A stretch of DNA of 6,324 nt from an uncultured Pseudoxanthomonas sp. (GTDB lineage: Bacteria; Pseudomonadota; Gammaproteobacteria; Xanthomonadales; Xanthomonadaceae). The notes under the pieces were generated by a model. The model was not told the DNA's origin and made no database searches. It was given only the letters and a program-made list of their open reading frames with translations. Position numbers and translations under genes: made by a program. Positions 1 to 4,744 of this stretch are shown here, piece after piece. The DNA lies in assembly GCA_937975725.1 (NCBI GenBank), contig CALJUL010000014.1:1-6324 (forward strand), read 5' to 3'. Position 1 is the stretch's first letter. Each line of letters opens with the position of its first letter.

Positions 1-846
1 CGGCGCGTAGCGCTCCATGAAGCGCTCGCCGTTGCTGTTGCGCAGGATGCCGCCTTCGCCGCGCACGCCCTCGGTGATCAGGCAGCCGGCGCCGTAGATG
101 CCGGTGGGATGGAACTGCACGAATTCCATGTCCTGCATCGGCAGGCCGGCGCGCATCACCATGCCGCCGCCGTCGCCGGTGCAGGTGTGCGCCGAGGTCG
201 CGGAGAAGTAGGCGCGGCCGTAGCCGCCGGTGGCCAGCACCACGCCGTGCGAACGGAACAGGTGCAGCGTGCCGGTGGCCATGTCCAGGGCCAGCACGCC
301 GCGGCAGGCGCCTTCCTCGTCGAAGATCAGGTCCAGCGCGAAGTACTCGACCATGAAGCGCGCATCGTGCGCCAGCGACTGCTGGTACAGCGTATGCAGC
401 ATGGCGTGGCCGGTGCGGTCGGCCGCGGCGCAGGTGCGCTGCGCCGGCGGACCTTCGCCGTAGCGGGTGGTCATGCCGCCGAACGGGCGCTGGTAGATCT
501 TGCCTTCCTCGGTGCGCGAGAACGGCACGCCGTAGTGCTCCAGCTCGATGATGGCCGGGATGGCCTCGCGGCACATGTACTCGATGGCGTCCTGGTCGCC
601 CAGCCAGTCCGAGCCCTTGATGGTGTCGTAGAAGTGGTAGCGCCAGTCGTCCTCGCCCATGTTGCCCAGCGCGGCGGAGATGCCGCCCTGCGCCGCCACG
701 GTGTGCGAGCGGGTTGGGAAGACCTTGGTCAGGCAGACCGTCTGCAGGCCCTTGGCGGCCAAGCCGAAGGTCGCGCGCAGGCCGGCGCCGCCGGCGCCCA
801 CCACGACCATGTCGTACTTGTGTTCGGTGATCTTGTATGCGGACAT
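1..846 (-). CDS. sdhA: Succinate dehydrogenase flavoprotein subunit (partial, N-terminal 282 residues)
   Basis: Catalytic flavoprotein of respiratory complex II, oxidising succinate to fumarate on the cytoplasmic face of the inner membrane and passing electrons to the SdhB iron-sulphur subunit. Seen: a Rossmann FAD-binding motif GAGGAG at residues 17-22, then RSHTVAAQGG around residues 46-55. Its His48 corresponds to the covalently flavinylated histidine (His45 in E. coli). Near the window edge, QFHPTG (His246) and TEG (Thr258, Glu259) match the succinate-site His242, Thr254 and Glu255 of E. coli. The family is about 590 residues, so the C-terminal half, including the catalytic arginines, lies beyond base 1. 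The ATG at 844-846 begins five bases after the sdhD stop, with a weak GGGGAA ribosome site at 856-861 inside the end of sdhD. This implies translation coupled to the upstream sdhC-sdhD genes. sdhB is expected next, outside the window. Reading frame is intact throughout. Confidence 0.97.
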   Translation of the reverse strand, partial: MSAYKITEHKYDMVVVGAGGAGLRATFGLAAKGLQTVCLTKVFPTRSHTVAAQGGISAALGNMGEDDWRYHFYDTIKGSDWLGDQDAIEYMCREAIPAIIELEHYGVPFSRTEEGKIYQRPFGGMTTRYGEGPPAQRTCAAADRTGHAMLHTLYQQSLAHDARFMVEYFALDLIFDEEGACRGVLALDMATGTLHLFRSHGVVLATGGYGRAYFSATSAHTCTGDGGGMVMRAGLPMQDMEFVQFHPTGIYGAGCLITEGVRGEGGILRNSNGERFMERYAP

Positions 847-851
847 GTGGC

Positions 852-1235
852 TCAATTCCCCAGCGCGATGCGGGCCACGGCGAAGACGCTCACGATGGCG
901 CCCAGCACGGCGATGAACTTGACGGTGGTCTGCACCGCCAGGGCGAGCAGCGAGTTGTGCACGTAGTCCTCCAGCACGACCTGCAGGCCGAGCTGGGCGT
1001 GCCAGAACATGGCGACCAGGAAGCCGACCAGCAGCACCGCGTTCCACGGCTTGGCGACGGCGGCGGTGGCGGTCACGTAGTCGGCGCCGAGCAGGCCCAG
1101 CACGAACACCAGGAACCAGATCGTCAGCGCGACCAGCGCGGTGGCGGTCAGGCGCTGGTGGACGAAGTGCTCGGTGCCGGTCTTGGCCGAGCCCAGGCCG
1201 CGCGCGTCCTTCAGTGGAGTGCGGAAATTGCTCAC
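852..1235 (-). CDS. sdhD: Succinate dehydrogenase membrane anchor subunit SdhD (cytochrome b556 small subunit)
   Basis: Membrane anchor of complex II, 127 residues, which with SdhC holds one heme b and the ubiquinone site. Seen: three hydrophobic segments at about residues 30-50, 65-85 and 98-123, and FWHAQLGLQVVLEDYV. In this motif His79 matches the E. coli SdhD heme ligand His71, and Asp90-Tyr91 match Asp82-Tyr83 next to the quinone. The N-terminal loop with HFVHQRLTATAL before the first helix is typical of the longer proteobacterial SdhD. The start is GTG at 1235, chosen because it follows a strong GGAGG ribosome site (1242-1246, spacing 6) and because SdhD homologues begin near this SNFRTPL segment. 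The open frame continues upstream through sdhC but there carries no SdhD-like sequence. The GTG start overlaps the sdhC stop by 4 nt (GTGA), a classic translational-coupling arrangement that would help keep SdhC and SdhD stoichiometric. Confidence 0.93.
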   Translation of the reverse strand: MSNFRTPLKDARGLGSAKTGTEHFVHQRLTATALVALTIWFLVFVLGLLGADYVTATAAVAKPWNAVLLVGFLVAMFWHAQLGLQVVLEDYVHNSLLALAVQTTVKFIAVLGAIVSVFAVARIALGN

Positions 1236-1624
1236 GCGCCACCTCCCAGCAGCACACAGGCCCAGATCAGGGCGGTGATGACCAGGCTGCCGATCACCGA
1301 CAGCCAACTGCTGCGCACGAACGTGGCAATGCGGTAGCCGATGGCGAAGTCCTGCACGATGTGGCGGATGCCGTTGCACAGGTGGTAGGCGAAGCACCAG
1401 GTCCAGCCGAACAGGAACGCCTGGCCGTACCAGGCGCCGGCATGCGCGGCGAAGCAGTTCCAGGCGTCGGGGCCGATCATCAGCGCCAGCAGGCCCGCGG
1501 TGATCACCAGGGCGCCGGCGGCGAGGACGATGCCGGTGGCGCGGTGCAGGATGGAGGTCACCATCTGGATCTGCCAGCGGTAGACCTGCAAGTGGGGAGA
1601 AAGCGGACGTTGTGGAGTCGCCAT
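1232..1624 (-). CDS. sdhC: Succinate dehydrogenase cytochrome b556 large membrane subunit SdhC
   Basis: Second membrane anchor of complex II, 130 residues. Seen: an N-terminal RPLSPHLQVY segment, then SILHRATG (residues 24-31), whose Ser24 and Arg28 match the quinone-site Ser27 and Arg31 of E. coli SdhC. AYHLCNGIRH follows at 79-88, with His81 at the position of the heme b ligand His84. Three hydrophobic segments at about 30-50, 66-86 and 105-126 fit the known three-helix topology. Length is normal for the family. It starts at the ATG at 1624, 56 nt after the assembly-factor gene, with only a weak purine-rich ribosome site (GAG within the preceding 15 bases). Its last codon overlaps the GTG of sdhD. 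The gene order SDHAF4-sdhC-sdhD-sdhA on one strand with short gaps argues for a single transcript. Confidence 0.95.
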   Translation of the reverse strand: MATPQRPLSPHLQVYRWQIQMVTSILHRATGIVLAAGALVITAGLLALMIGPDAWNCFAAHAGAWYGQAFLFGWTWCFAYHLCNGIRHIVQDFAIGYRIATFVRSSWLSVIGSLVITALIWACVLLGGGA

Positions 1625-1649
1625 TGACTGCGCTCGTTGTCTCGGCTGG

Positions 1650-1663
1650 GCGGTCGTGACCGC
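1650..1663. repeat. Perfect 6-bp-arm inverted repeat between SDHAF4 and sdhC
   Basis: GCGGTC-GT-GACCGC is a near-perfect palindrome in the 56-nt gap between the SDHAF4 stop and the sdhC start, about 26 nt upstream of the sdhC ATG. As RNA it could form a five-pair stem with a CGTG loop; as DNA it could be a dimeric operator or a processing site. No U-run follows on the minus strand, so it does not look like an intrinsic terminator. Function is unknown, and in DNA this GC-rich such a short palindrome may be chance. Confidence 0.4.
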
Positions 1664-1680
1664 GTTGGCTCAAACGCTGC

Positions 1681-1866
1681 TCAGAAATCGATGCAGCGCC
1701 CGTTCTTTTCCCAATCCCCGTAACGCGTGGGTTCGGGCCCGTCGCGTCCGCCGATCTCCTTGCGCAGCGCCGCTTCCCCTTCCGCCTGCGGCTTGCGCGC
1801 AGGCGGGGTTTCGGGCGGCTGTGTTCCGGGATCGGGGTCGGGAATCGGGGGTGTTTGACCTATCAT
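1681..1866 (-). CDS. SDHAF4/DUF1674-family succinate dehydrogenase assembly factor (61 aa)
   Basis: Small soluble protein of the DUF1674 family, whose eukaryotic members (SDHAF4/Sdh8) bind free flavinylated SdhA and promote its assembly with SdhB while limiting oxidant formation. Seen: a proline-rich, low-complexity N-terminus (residues 5-27), then the family signature at residues 37-61, containing EIGG, GPEPTRYGDWE and the terminal GRCIDF. These are the most conserved elements of the family, and all are present up to the stop. Start choice: an in-frame GTG at 1884 exists, but the strong promoter upstream predicts a transcript beginning near 1881, which would exclude it. The ATG at 1866 would then have a leader of roughly 15 nt with a GAG-containing ribosome site. 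It is the first gene of the sdh operon, which supports an SDH-maturation role. That role is inferred from family and context. Confidence 0.88.
   Translation of the reverse strand: MIGQTPPIPDPDPGTQPPETPPARKPQAEGEAALRKEIGGRDGPEPTRYGDWEKNGRCIDF
1828..1851 (+). other. Putative G-quadruplex motif (plus strand)
   Basis: Four G-tracts, GGG-ATC-GGGG-TC-GGG-AATC-GGGGG, satisfy the G3+N1-7 quadruplex pattern on the plus strand, with two more tracts just upstream at 1804-1807 and 1813-1815. The motif lies in the template strand of the SDHAF4 gene, within its Pro/Asp-rich N-terminal codons, about 30-55 bases inside the predicted transcription start. It is also just upstream of ygfZ. The motif is read directly; folding is not shown. 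CCC proline codons in GC-rich DNA can create it without selection. Confidence 0.35.
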
Positions 1867-1887
1867 GGCGGTCTCGCAACGCACAAA

Positions 1888-1916
1888 ATTTTAATCCCCA
1901 CCCCCTTGGCTGACAA
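1888..1916 (-). promoter_or_regulatory. Near-consensus sigma70 promoter for the SDHAF4-sdhCDA operon
   Basis: Reading the minus strand, a -35 box TTGTCA (plus 1911-1916) and a -10 box TAAAAT (plus 1888-1893) are separated by exactly 17 nt. Each hexamer has one mismatch to TTGACA/TATAAT. The predicted transcript starts near 1881, about 15 nt before the ATG at 1866. The AT-rich -10 stands out sharply against its surroundings, and the spacer is G-rich. The -35 box falls inside the first codons of ygfZ if that gene starts at 1906, so the two divergent genes share this control region. Confidence 0.7.
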
Positions 1917-2772
1917 CCTTTCCCGTACCACTGCACCGGTTTCCGCCCTGCCCGACCATGCCCTGGTGACGCTGGAAGGGCCTGATGCCGTGGCTTTCGC
2001 CCATGCCCAGTTCGCCAACGACGTGGCCGCGCTGGCGCCGGGACACTGGCAGTGGAACGCGTGGTTGACGCCCAAAGGGCGCGTGATCGCGGTCTTCGCG
2101 CTGGCCCGGCGGTCGCAGGACAGCCTGTGGCTGGTGCTGCCGGACCATCCGGCCGGGGCGTTCGCCGGCGCCTTGCAGCGCTATGTGTTCAGACGAAAGT
2201 TGAAGATCGACGTGCCTGCCGGTCTCGCCGTGGGTGGCAGGTTCGCCGCGCCCGAGGCCGCAAACGGAGCCGCGCTGGCGCTGTCCGCGGACGGCATGGA
2301 GATGGACTACGGCGGCGAAGGCGGCGCGCGCGCGCTGTGGGTCGGCCCGGCGCAGGCCATCGACGGCCCGCCGCTGCAGGACGCCTGGCGCGCCGCCGAC
2401 CTGCGCCACGGCCTGCCGCGGCTGCCGGAGGCGCAGCGCGAACAATGGACGCCGCAGCAACTGTCGCTGGACCGCCTGCACGCCTACAGCGTGAAGAAGG
2501 GCTGCTATCCCGGCCAGGAAATCGTGGCCCGCACGCATTTCCTCGGCAAGGCCAAGCGCGCCCTGCGGCTGTTCGACGCCGACGGCCCGGTCGTCGCGGG
2601 CACCGCCGTGCGCGAAGACGGGCACGACGTGGGCGAAGTCGTCTGCACCGCGCAGGACGCCGGCAGCACCCTGCTGCTGGCGGTGCTGCCGCTGGAACAC
2701 GCGGGCACGGGCCTGGCCGCCGATGGCCTGCCCTTGCGGCCGCAGCCGATGCAGGACGGATTGCAGCGCTGA
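1906..2772 (+). CDS. ygfZ: YgfZ-type folate-binding protein of Fe-S enzyme maintenance (GcvT-like fold)
   Basis: Tetrahydrofolate-binding protein of the YgfZ/IBA57 family, which helps assemble or repair certain iron-sulphur enzymes in the cytoplasm. Seen: the conserved N-terminal stretch LPDHALVTLEG...AFAHAQFANDV and WNAWLTPKGRVIA of the GcvT-like domain. The diagnostic KGCYPGQE motif follows at residues 198-205, with Cys200 as the signature cysteine and EIVARTHFLGK after it. The C-terminal small beta domain is present. At 288 residues it is slightly shorter than E. coli YgfZ (326), common for this group. There is no ATG in frame. TTG at 1906 is chosen because conserved sequence begins soon after; TTG at 1855 would add 17 non-conserved residues and overlap the SDHAF4 gene. 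Neither has a clear ribosome site, so the start is uncertain. It is divergent from the sdh operon and sits 86 nt before ubiM. Its placement beside an SDH assembly factor suggests linked Fe-S/flavin enzyme maturation, which is inference. Confidence 0.88.
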   Translation: MADNLSRTTAPVSALPDHALVTLEGPDAVAFAHAQFANDVAALAPGHWQWNAWLTPKGRVIAVFALARRSQDSLWLVLPDHPAGAFAGALQRYVFRRKLKIDVPAGLAVGGRFAAPEAANGAALALSADGMEMDYGGEGGARALWVGPAQAIDGPPLQDAWRAADLRHGLPRLPEAQREQWTPQQLSLDRLHAYSVKKGCYPGQEIVARTHFLGKAKRALRLFDADGPVVAGTAVREDGHDVGEVVCTAQDAGSTLLLAVLPLEHAGTGLAADGLPLRPQPMQDGLQR

Positions 2773-2789
2773 CGCCATCGGCGGCCGGA

Positions 2790-2803
2790 TTGATCCACGT
2801 CAA
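2790..2803 (+). promoter_or_regulatory. FNR/ANR-type oxygen-responsive regulator box
   Basis: TTGATCCACGTCAA matches the FNR consensus TTGAT-N4-ATCAA at nine of ten fixed positions and fits the pseudomonad ANR style, which often has GTCAA in the right half. One flanking base pair (A 2789, T 2804) extends the symmetry. It lies in the 86-nt gap between ygfZ and ubiM, centred about 40 bp before the start predicted from the TACACT box. This is the placement of class II FNR-activated promoters. The site is seen; regulator and direction of control are inferred. Confidence 0.6.
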
Positions 2804-2824
2804 TGACGCCTCGGCGGCGGTGCC

Positions 2825-2830
2825 TACACT
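2825..2830 (+). promoter_or_regulatory. Candidate -10 element of the ubiM promoter
   Basis: TACACT matches TATAAT at four of six positions. It begins 21 nt after the end of the FNR/ANR box, within one base of the usual spacing at class II FNR promoters. No good -35 hexamer is visible, as expected where an activator replaces that contact. The predicted start near 2837 gives a leader of about 22 nt containing the ubiM ribosome site. Confidence 0.45.
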
Positions 2831-2844
2831 GCCAGGACGCCCGC

Positions 2845-2851
2845 AGAGGAG
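2845..2851 (+). promoter_or_regulatory. Ribosome binding site of ubiM
   Basis: AGAGGAG ends 7 nt before the ATG at 2859. It decides that start, since the open frame extends far upstream through ygfZ in a different frame without meaningful protein similarity. Confidence 0.8.
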
Positions 2852-2858
2852 TAAGCGC

Positions 2859-4091
2859 ATGCACCACGATGTCGTCATCATCGGCGCCGGCCCGGCCGGT
2901 CTGTGCCTGGCCAAGGCTCTGTGCGACCTGTCGCTGCGGGTGGCGCTGGTGGAACGCCTGCCGCGCGCCGCCCTGGTCGAGCCCGCCTTCGACGGCCGCG
3001 AGATCGCCCTGACCCACGCCTCCATCCGCCTGCTGCGCGACCTGGGCGTCTGGGAACATCTGCCGGCCGACGACATGGCGCCGCTGCGCGCCGCGCGGGT
3101 GATGGACGGCGACGCCCTGCACGACATGCGGGTGGACGCGCAACTGGCCGGCAAGCCGCAACTGGGCATGCTGGTGCCCAACCACCGCATCCGCGAAGCG
3201 GCGTGGAAGGCCGCCAGCGGAGCGCCGACGCTGGACATCTTCGACGACGCCCGCGTGCAATCCGTGCGCACCGGCGACGACCGCGCCTGCGTCACCCTGG
3301 GCGACGGCCTGCGCCTGGAGGCGCCGCTGCTGGTGGCCGCCGACAGCCGTTTCTCCGAAACCCGGCGCGCGCTCGGCATCGCCGCCGACCAGCACGACTT
3401 CGGCAAGAGCATGCTGGTCTGTCGCATGCACCACGAGCACCCGCACCACGGCACGGCCTGGGAGTGGTTCGGCCACGGCCAGACGCTGGCCCTGCTGCCG
3501 CTGCGCGAGCACCTGTCCTCCACCGTGGTGACGCTGCCGGACAACGCGGCGCGGCGGCTGGCGGGGCTGGGCGTGGAGGAGTTCGCGTTCGAGATGGAGC
3601 AGCGCTACGGCCACCGGCTCGGCCACATGAAGCTGGAAAGCAGCCGCCACGTATATCCGCTGGTTGGCGTGTACGCGCGCCGCTTCGTCGGCCGCCGCTT
3701 CGCCCTGGCCGGCGATGCCGCGGTGGGCATGCACCCGGTCACCGCACACGGCTTCAACCTGGGGCTGGCCAGCGTGGAACGGCTGGCGGCGATGGCGCGC
3801 GACGCGCTGGCCCGCGACGGCGACCTCGGCGGCGCTGAAGGACTGGCGCGCTACCAGCGCCTGCACCGCCAGGGCACCCGCCCGCTGTACCTGGCCACCC
3901 GCGCCATCGTCGGCCTGTACACCAACGACCACGCCCCTGCCCGGATGCTGCGCGAAGCGGTCCTGCGCACCGGCAACCGGCTCACGCCGTTCCGGCGCGC
4001 GCTGGCGCATGCGCTGGTGGACGAACGCGCGGTCGACCTGCCGCCGTGGCAGCGCATCCGCGACGGCCTGTCGCTGCTGCGCCCGGCCTGA
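2859..4091 (+). CDS. ubiM: FAD-dependent ubiquinone-biosynthesis hydroxylase, UbiM-like (UbiH/UbiF/COQ6 family)
   Basis: Flavin monooxygenase of the UbiH/UbiF/UbiI/UbiM family, 410 residues, a normal length. These enzymes use O2 and NAD(P)H to hydroxylate the ubiquinone ring; UbiM is associated with the C5 step and in some bacteria has broader regioselectivity. Seen: the N-terminal FAD motif GAGPAG (residues 9-14), then PAFDGREIALTHAS (42-55) with the family arginine Arg47. The mid-protein VAADSRFSETRR (159-170) replaces the usual ADG-x-x-S. GDAAVGMHPVTAHGFNLGL (285-303) is the second flavin motif. The PAFDGREIALTH wording and the MHPVTAHGFN variant point to UbiM rather than UbiH or UbiF, by recalled family patterns. 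The start is fixed by AGAGGAG. It is preceded by an FNR/ANR-type site and converges on the FMN reductase gene with only 16 nt between stops. Membership of the family is near certain; the exact hydroxylation step is less so. Confidence 0.82.
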   Translation: MHHDVVIIGAGPAGLCLAKALCDLSLRVALVERLPRAALVEPAFDGREIALTHASIRLLRDLGVWEHLPADDMAPLRAARVMDGDALHDMRVDAQLAGKPQLGMLVPNHRIREAAWKAASGAPTLDIFDDARVQSVRTGDDRACVTLGDGLRLEAPLLVAADSRFSETRRALGIAADQHDFGKSMLVCRMHHEHPHHGTAWEWFGHGQTLALLPLREHLSSTVVTLPDNAARRLAGLGVEEFAFEMEQRYGHRLGHMKLESSRHVYPLVGVYARRFVGRRFALAGDAAVGMHPVTAHGFNLGLASVERLAAMARDALARDGDLGGAEGLARYQRLHRQGTRPLYLATRAIVGLYTNDHAPARMLREAVLRTGNRLTPFRRALAHALVDERAVDLPPWQRIRDGLSLLRPA

Positions 4092-4092
4092 A

Positions 4093-4102
4093 GCGCCGGC
4101 GC
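4093..4102. repeat. Short palindrome between convergent stops
   Basis: GCGCCGGCGC is a perfect 10-bp palindrome within the 16-nt gap between the ubiM stop and the stop of the convergent FMN reductase gene. There is no loop and no T-run on either strand, so it is a poor intrinsic terminator. It may be compositional. Confidence 0.25.
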
Positions 4103-4107
4103 GGCCG

Positions 4108-4650
4108 TCAGCGCAGCGACGCCTCGAACCGCTCCAGGAACAGCAGCAGCCGCTTGCGCAGGCGCTCGTCGGTGATGCCGCCGGCCTCGTCGATCTGCCC
4201 TTCGCGGTACTGGATGGCGATTTCCGGCTGCGGCAGCACGGCCACGTCCACCGCGGCCAGCACGTTGCGCAGGTGCTGCTGCGAGGACACGGTGCCGTGC
4301 GCGCCCGGCGACGTGCCGATGACCGCGGCACGCTTGCCGGCGAAGGAATTGTGGCCGGCCGGGCGCGAGCCGGTGTCGATGGCGTTCTTCAGCACGCCGG
4401 GGATGGAGCGGTTGTATTCCGGCGTCACGAACAGCAGCGCGTCGGCCGCCTCCACCTGCGCCTTGAAGCGCAGGCCGGCGGCCGGGAAATCGGCATCGTC
4501 GTCCTGGTCGTACAGCGGCAGATCGCCGATGCCGATGAAGTCGAACGCTAGTCGCCCATCCGCCAGCCTCGCCACCGCCTGCGCCAACTGGCGGTTGAAC
4601 GAGCCCTCGCGTAGGCTGCCGACGATGACGCCGATGCGTGGAATGGCCAT
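4108..4650 (-). CDS. NAD(P)H-dependent FMN reductase (flavodoxin-like; quinone/azo/chromate reductase type)
   Basis: Cytoplasmic FMN-binding oxidoreductase of the NADPH-dependent FMN reductase family (ChrR/YieF-like), 180 residues, the usual length. These enzymes transfer two electrons from NAD(P)H via FMN to quinones and, incidentally, to azo dyes or metal ions. Seen: the FMN phosphate loop GSLREGSFNRQL at 11-22, the signature PEYNRSIPGVLKNAID at 77-92 followed by SRP, and GTSPGAHGT at 112-120, which lines the flavin. The first strand IGVIVG directly precedes the loop as in flavodoxin folds. The start is the ATG at 4650, with AGGGA 8 nt upstream (4659-4663). The open frame extends 34 codons further but that sequence has no family character and covers the intergenic repeat. 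Physiological substrate cannot be read from sequence; protection against one-electron quinone cycling is a plausible role beside a ubiquinone gene. Confidence 0.9.
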   Translation of the reverse strand: MAIPRIGVIVGSLREGSFNRQLAQAVARLADGRLAFDFIGIGDLPLYDQDDDADFPAAGLRFKAQVEAADALLFVTPEYNRSIPGVLKNAIDTGSRPAGHNSFAGKRAAVIGTSPGAHGTVSSQQHLRNVLAAVDVAVLPQPEIAIQYREGQIDEAGGITDERLRKRLLLFLERFEASLR

Positions 4651-4676
4651 ACGTGCGGTCCCTGGGGTGAGCCCGC

Positions 4677-4682
4677 ATTCTA
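4677..4682 (-). promoter_or_regulatory. Candidate -10 box for the FMN reductase gene
   Basis: TAGAAT on the minus strand matches TATAAT at five of six positions. It would start transcription near 4670, giving a leader of about 20 nt that includes the AGGGA ribosome site. No convincing -35 hexamer lies 16-18 nt upstream, so it is only a candidate; co-transcription with the upstream E1 gene is the alternative. Confidence 0.35.
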
Positions 4683-4697
4683 GGCCGTCCCCCGTCA

Positions 4698-4730
4698 GCC
4701 CCCTGTAGGAGGGGCCTGAGCCTATCCCCA
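4698..4730. repeat. Degenerate TGTAGGAG-type intergenic hairpin repeat
   Basis: This stretch begins GCCCCCTGTAGGAGGGG and continues with CCTGAGCC and TCCCC. It can fold as GCCCC (4698-4702) with GGGGC (4711-4715) around an 8-nt loop, or alternatively GGGG (4711-4714) with CCCC (4726-4729). It resembles the dispersed intergenic element of xanthomonads and pseudomonads that begins CCCTGTAGGAG and contains a short GC hairpin. The resemblance is from memory and only one copy is in the window. No T-run follows on the minus strand, so a terminator role for the E1 gene is unproven. Confidence 0.35.
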
Positions 4731-4744
4731 GTCTGCGCGACGCC

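Noticed and set aside
109..966. Plus-strand open frame of 285 codons opposite sdhA
   Set aside because: His/Ala/Val/Gly-rich shadow of sdhA with no domain; sdhA is unambiguous on the other strand.
852..1673. Apparent SdhC-SdhD style fusion or long N-terminal extension of SdhD
   Set aside because: The upstream part is sdhC read out of frame. SdhD similarity begins exactly at the GTG at 1235, which has its own GGAGG ribosome site.
1855..1860. TTGACC as a -35 box for a plus-strand ygfZ promoter
   Set aside because: No -10-like hexamer lies 16-18 nt downstream; the AT-rich stretch is about 23 nt or more away and is better explained as the minus-strand -10 of the sdh promoter.
1882..1884. GTG at 1884 as the SDHAF4 start
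   Set aside because: It lies at or before the transcription start predicted from the strong promoter, and the six extra residues are not part of the conserved family region.
1891..2778. Minus-strand open frame of 295 codons opposite ygfZ
   Set aside because: It mirrors ygfZ almost exactly, has shadow-like composition and no recognisable domain; YgfZ on the plus strand has clear signature motifs.
4092..4107. Bidirectional terminator between ubiM and the FMN reductase gene
   Set aside because: Only a loopless 10-bp palindrome is present, with no T-run on either strand.
2505..4331. Long minus-strand open frame (608 codons) opposite ygfZ, ubiM and the FMN reductase gene
   Set aside because: It is antisense to well-supported genes, its translation is Arg/Gln/Ala-rich low complexity with no family motif, and such frames are common in GC-rich DNA.
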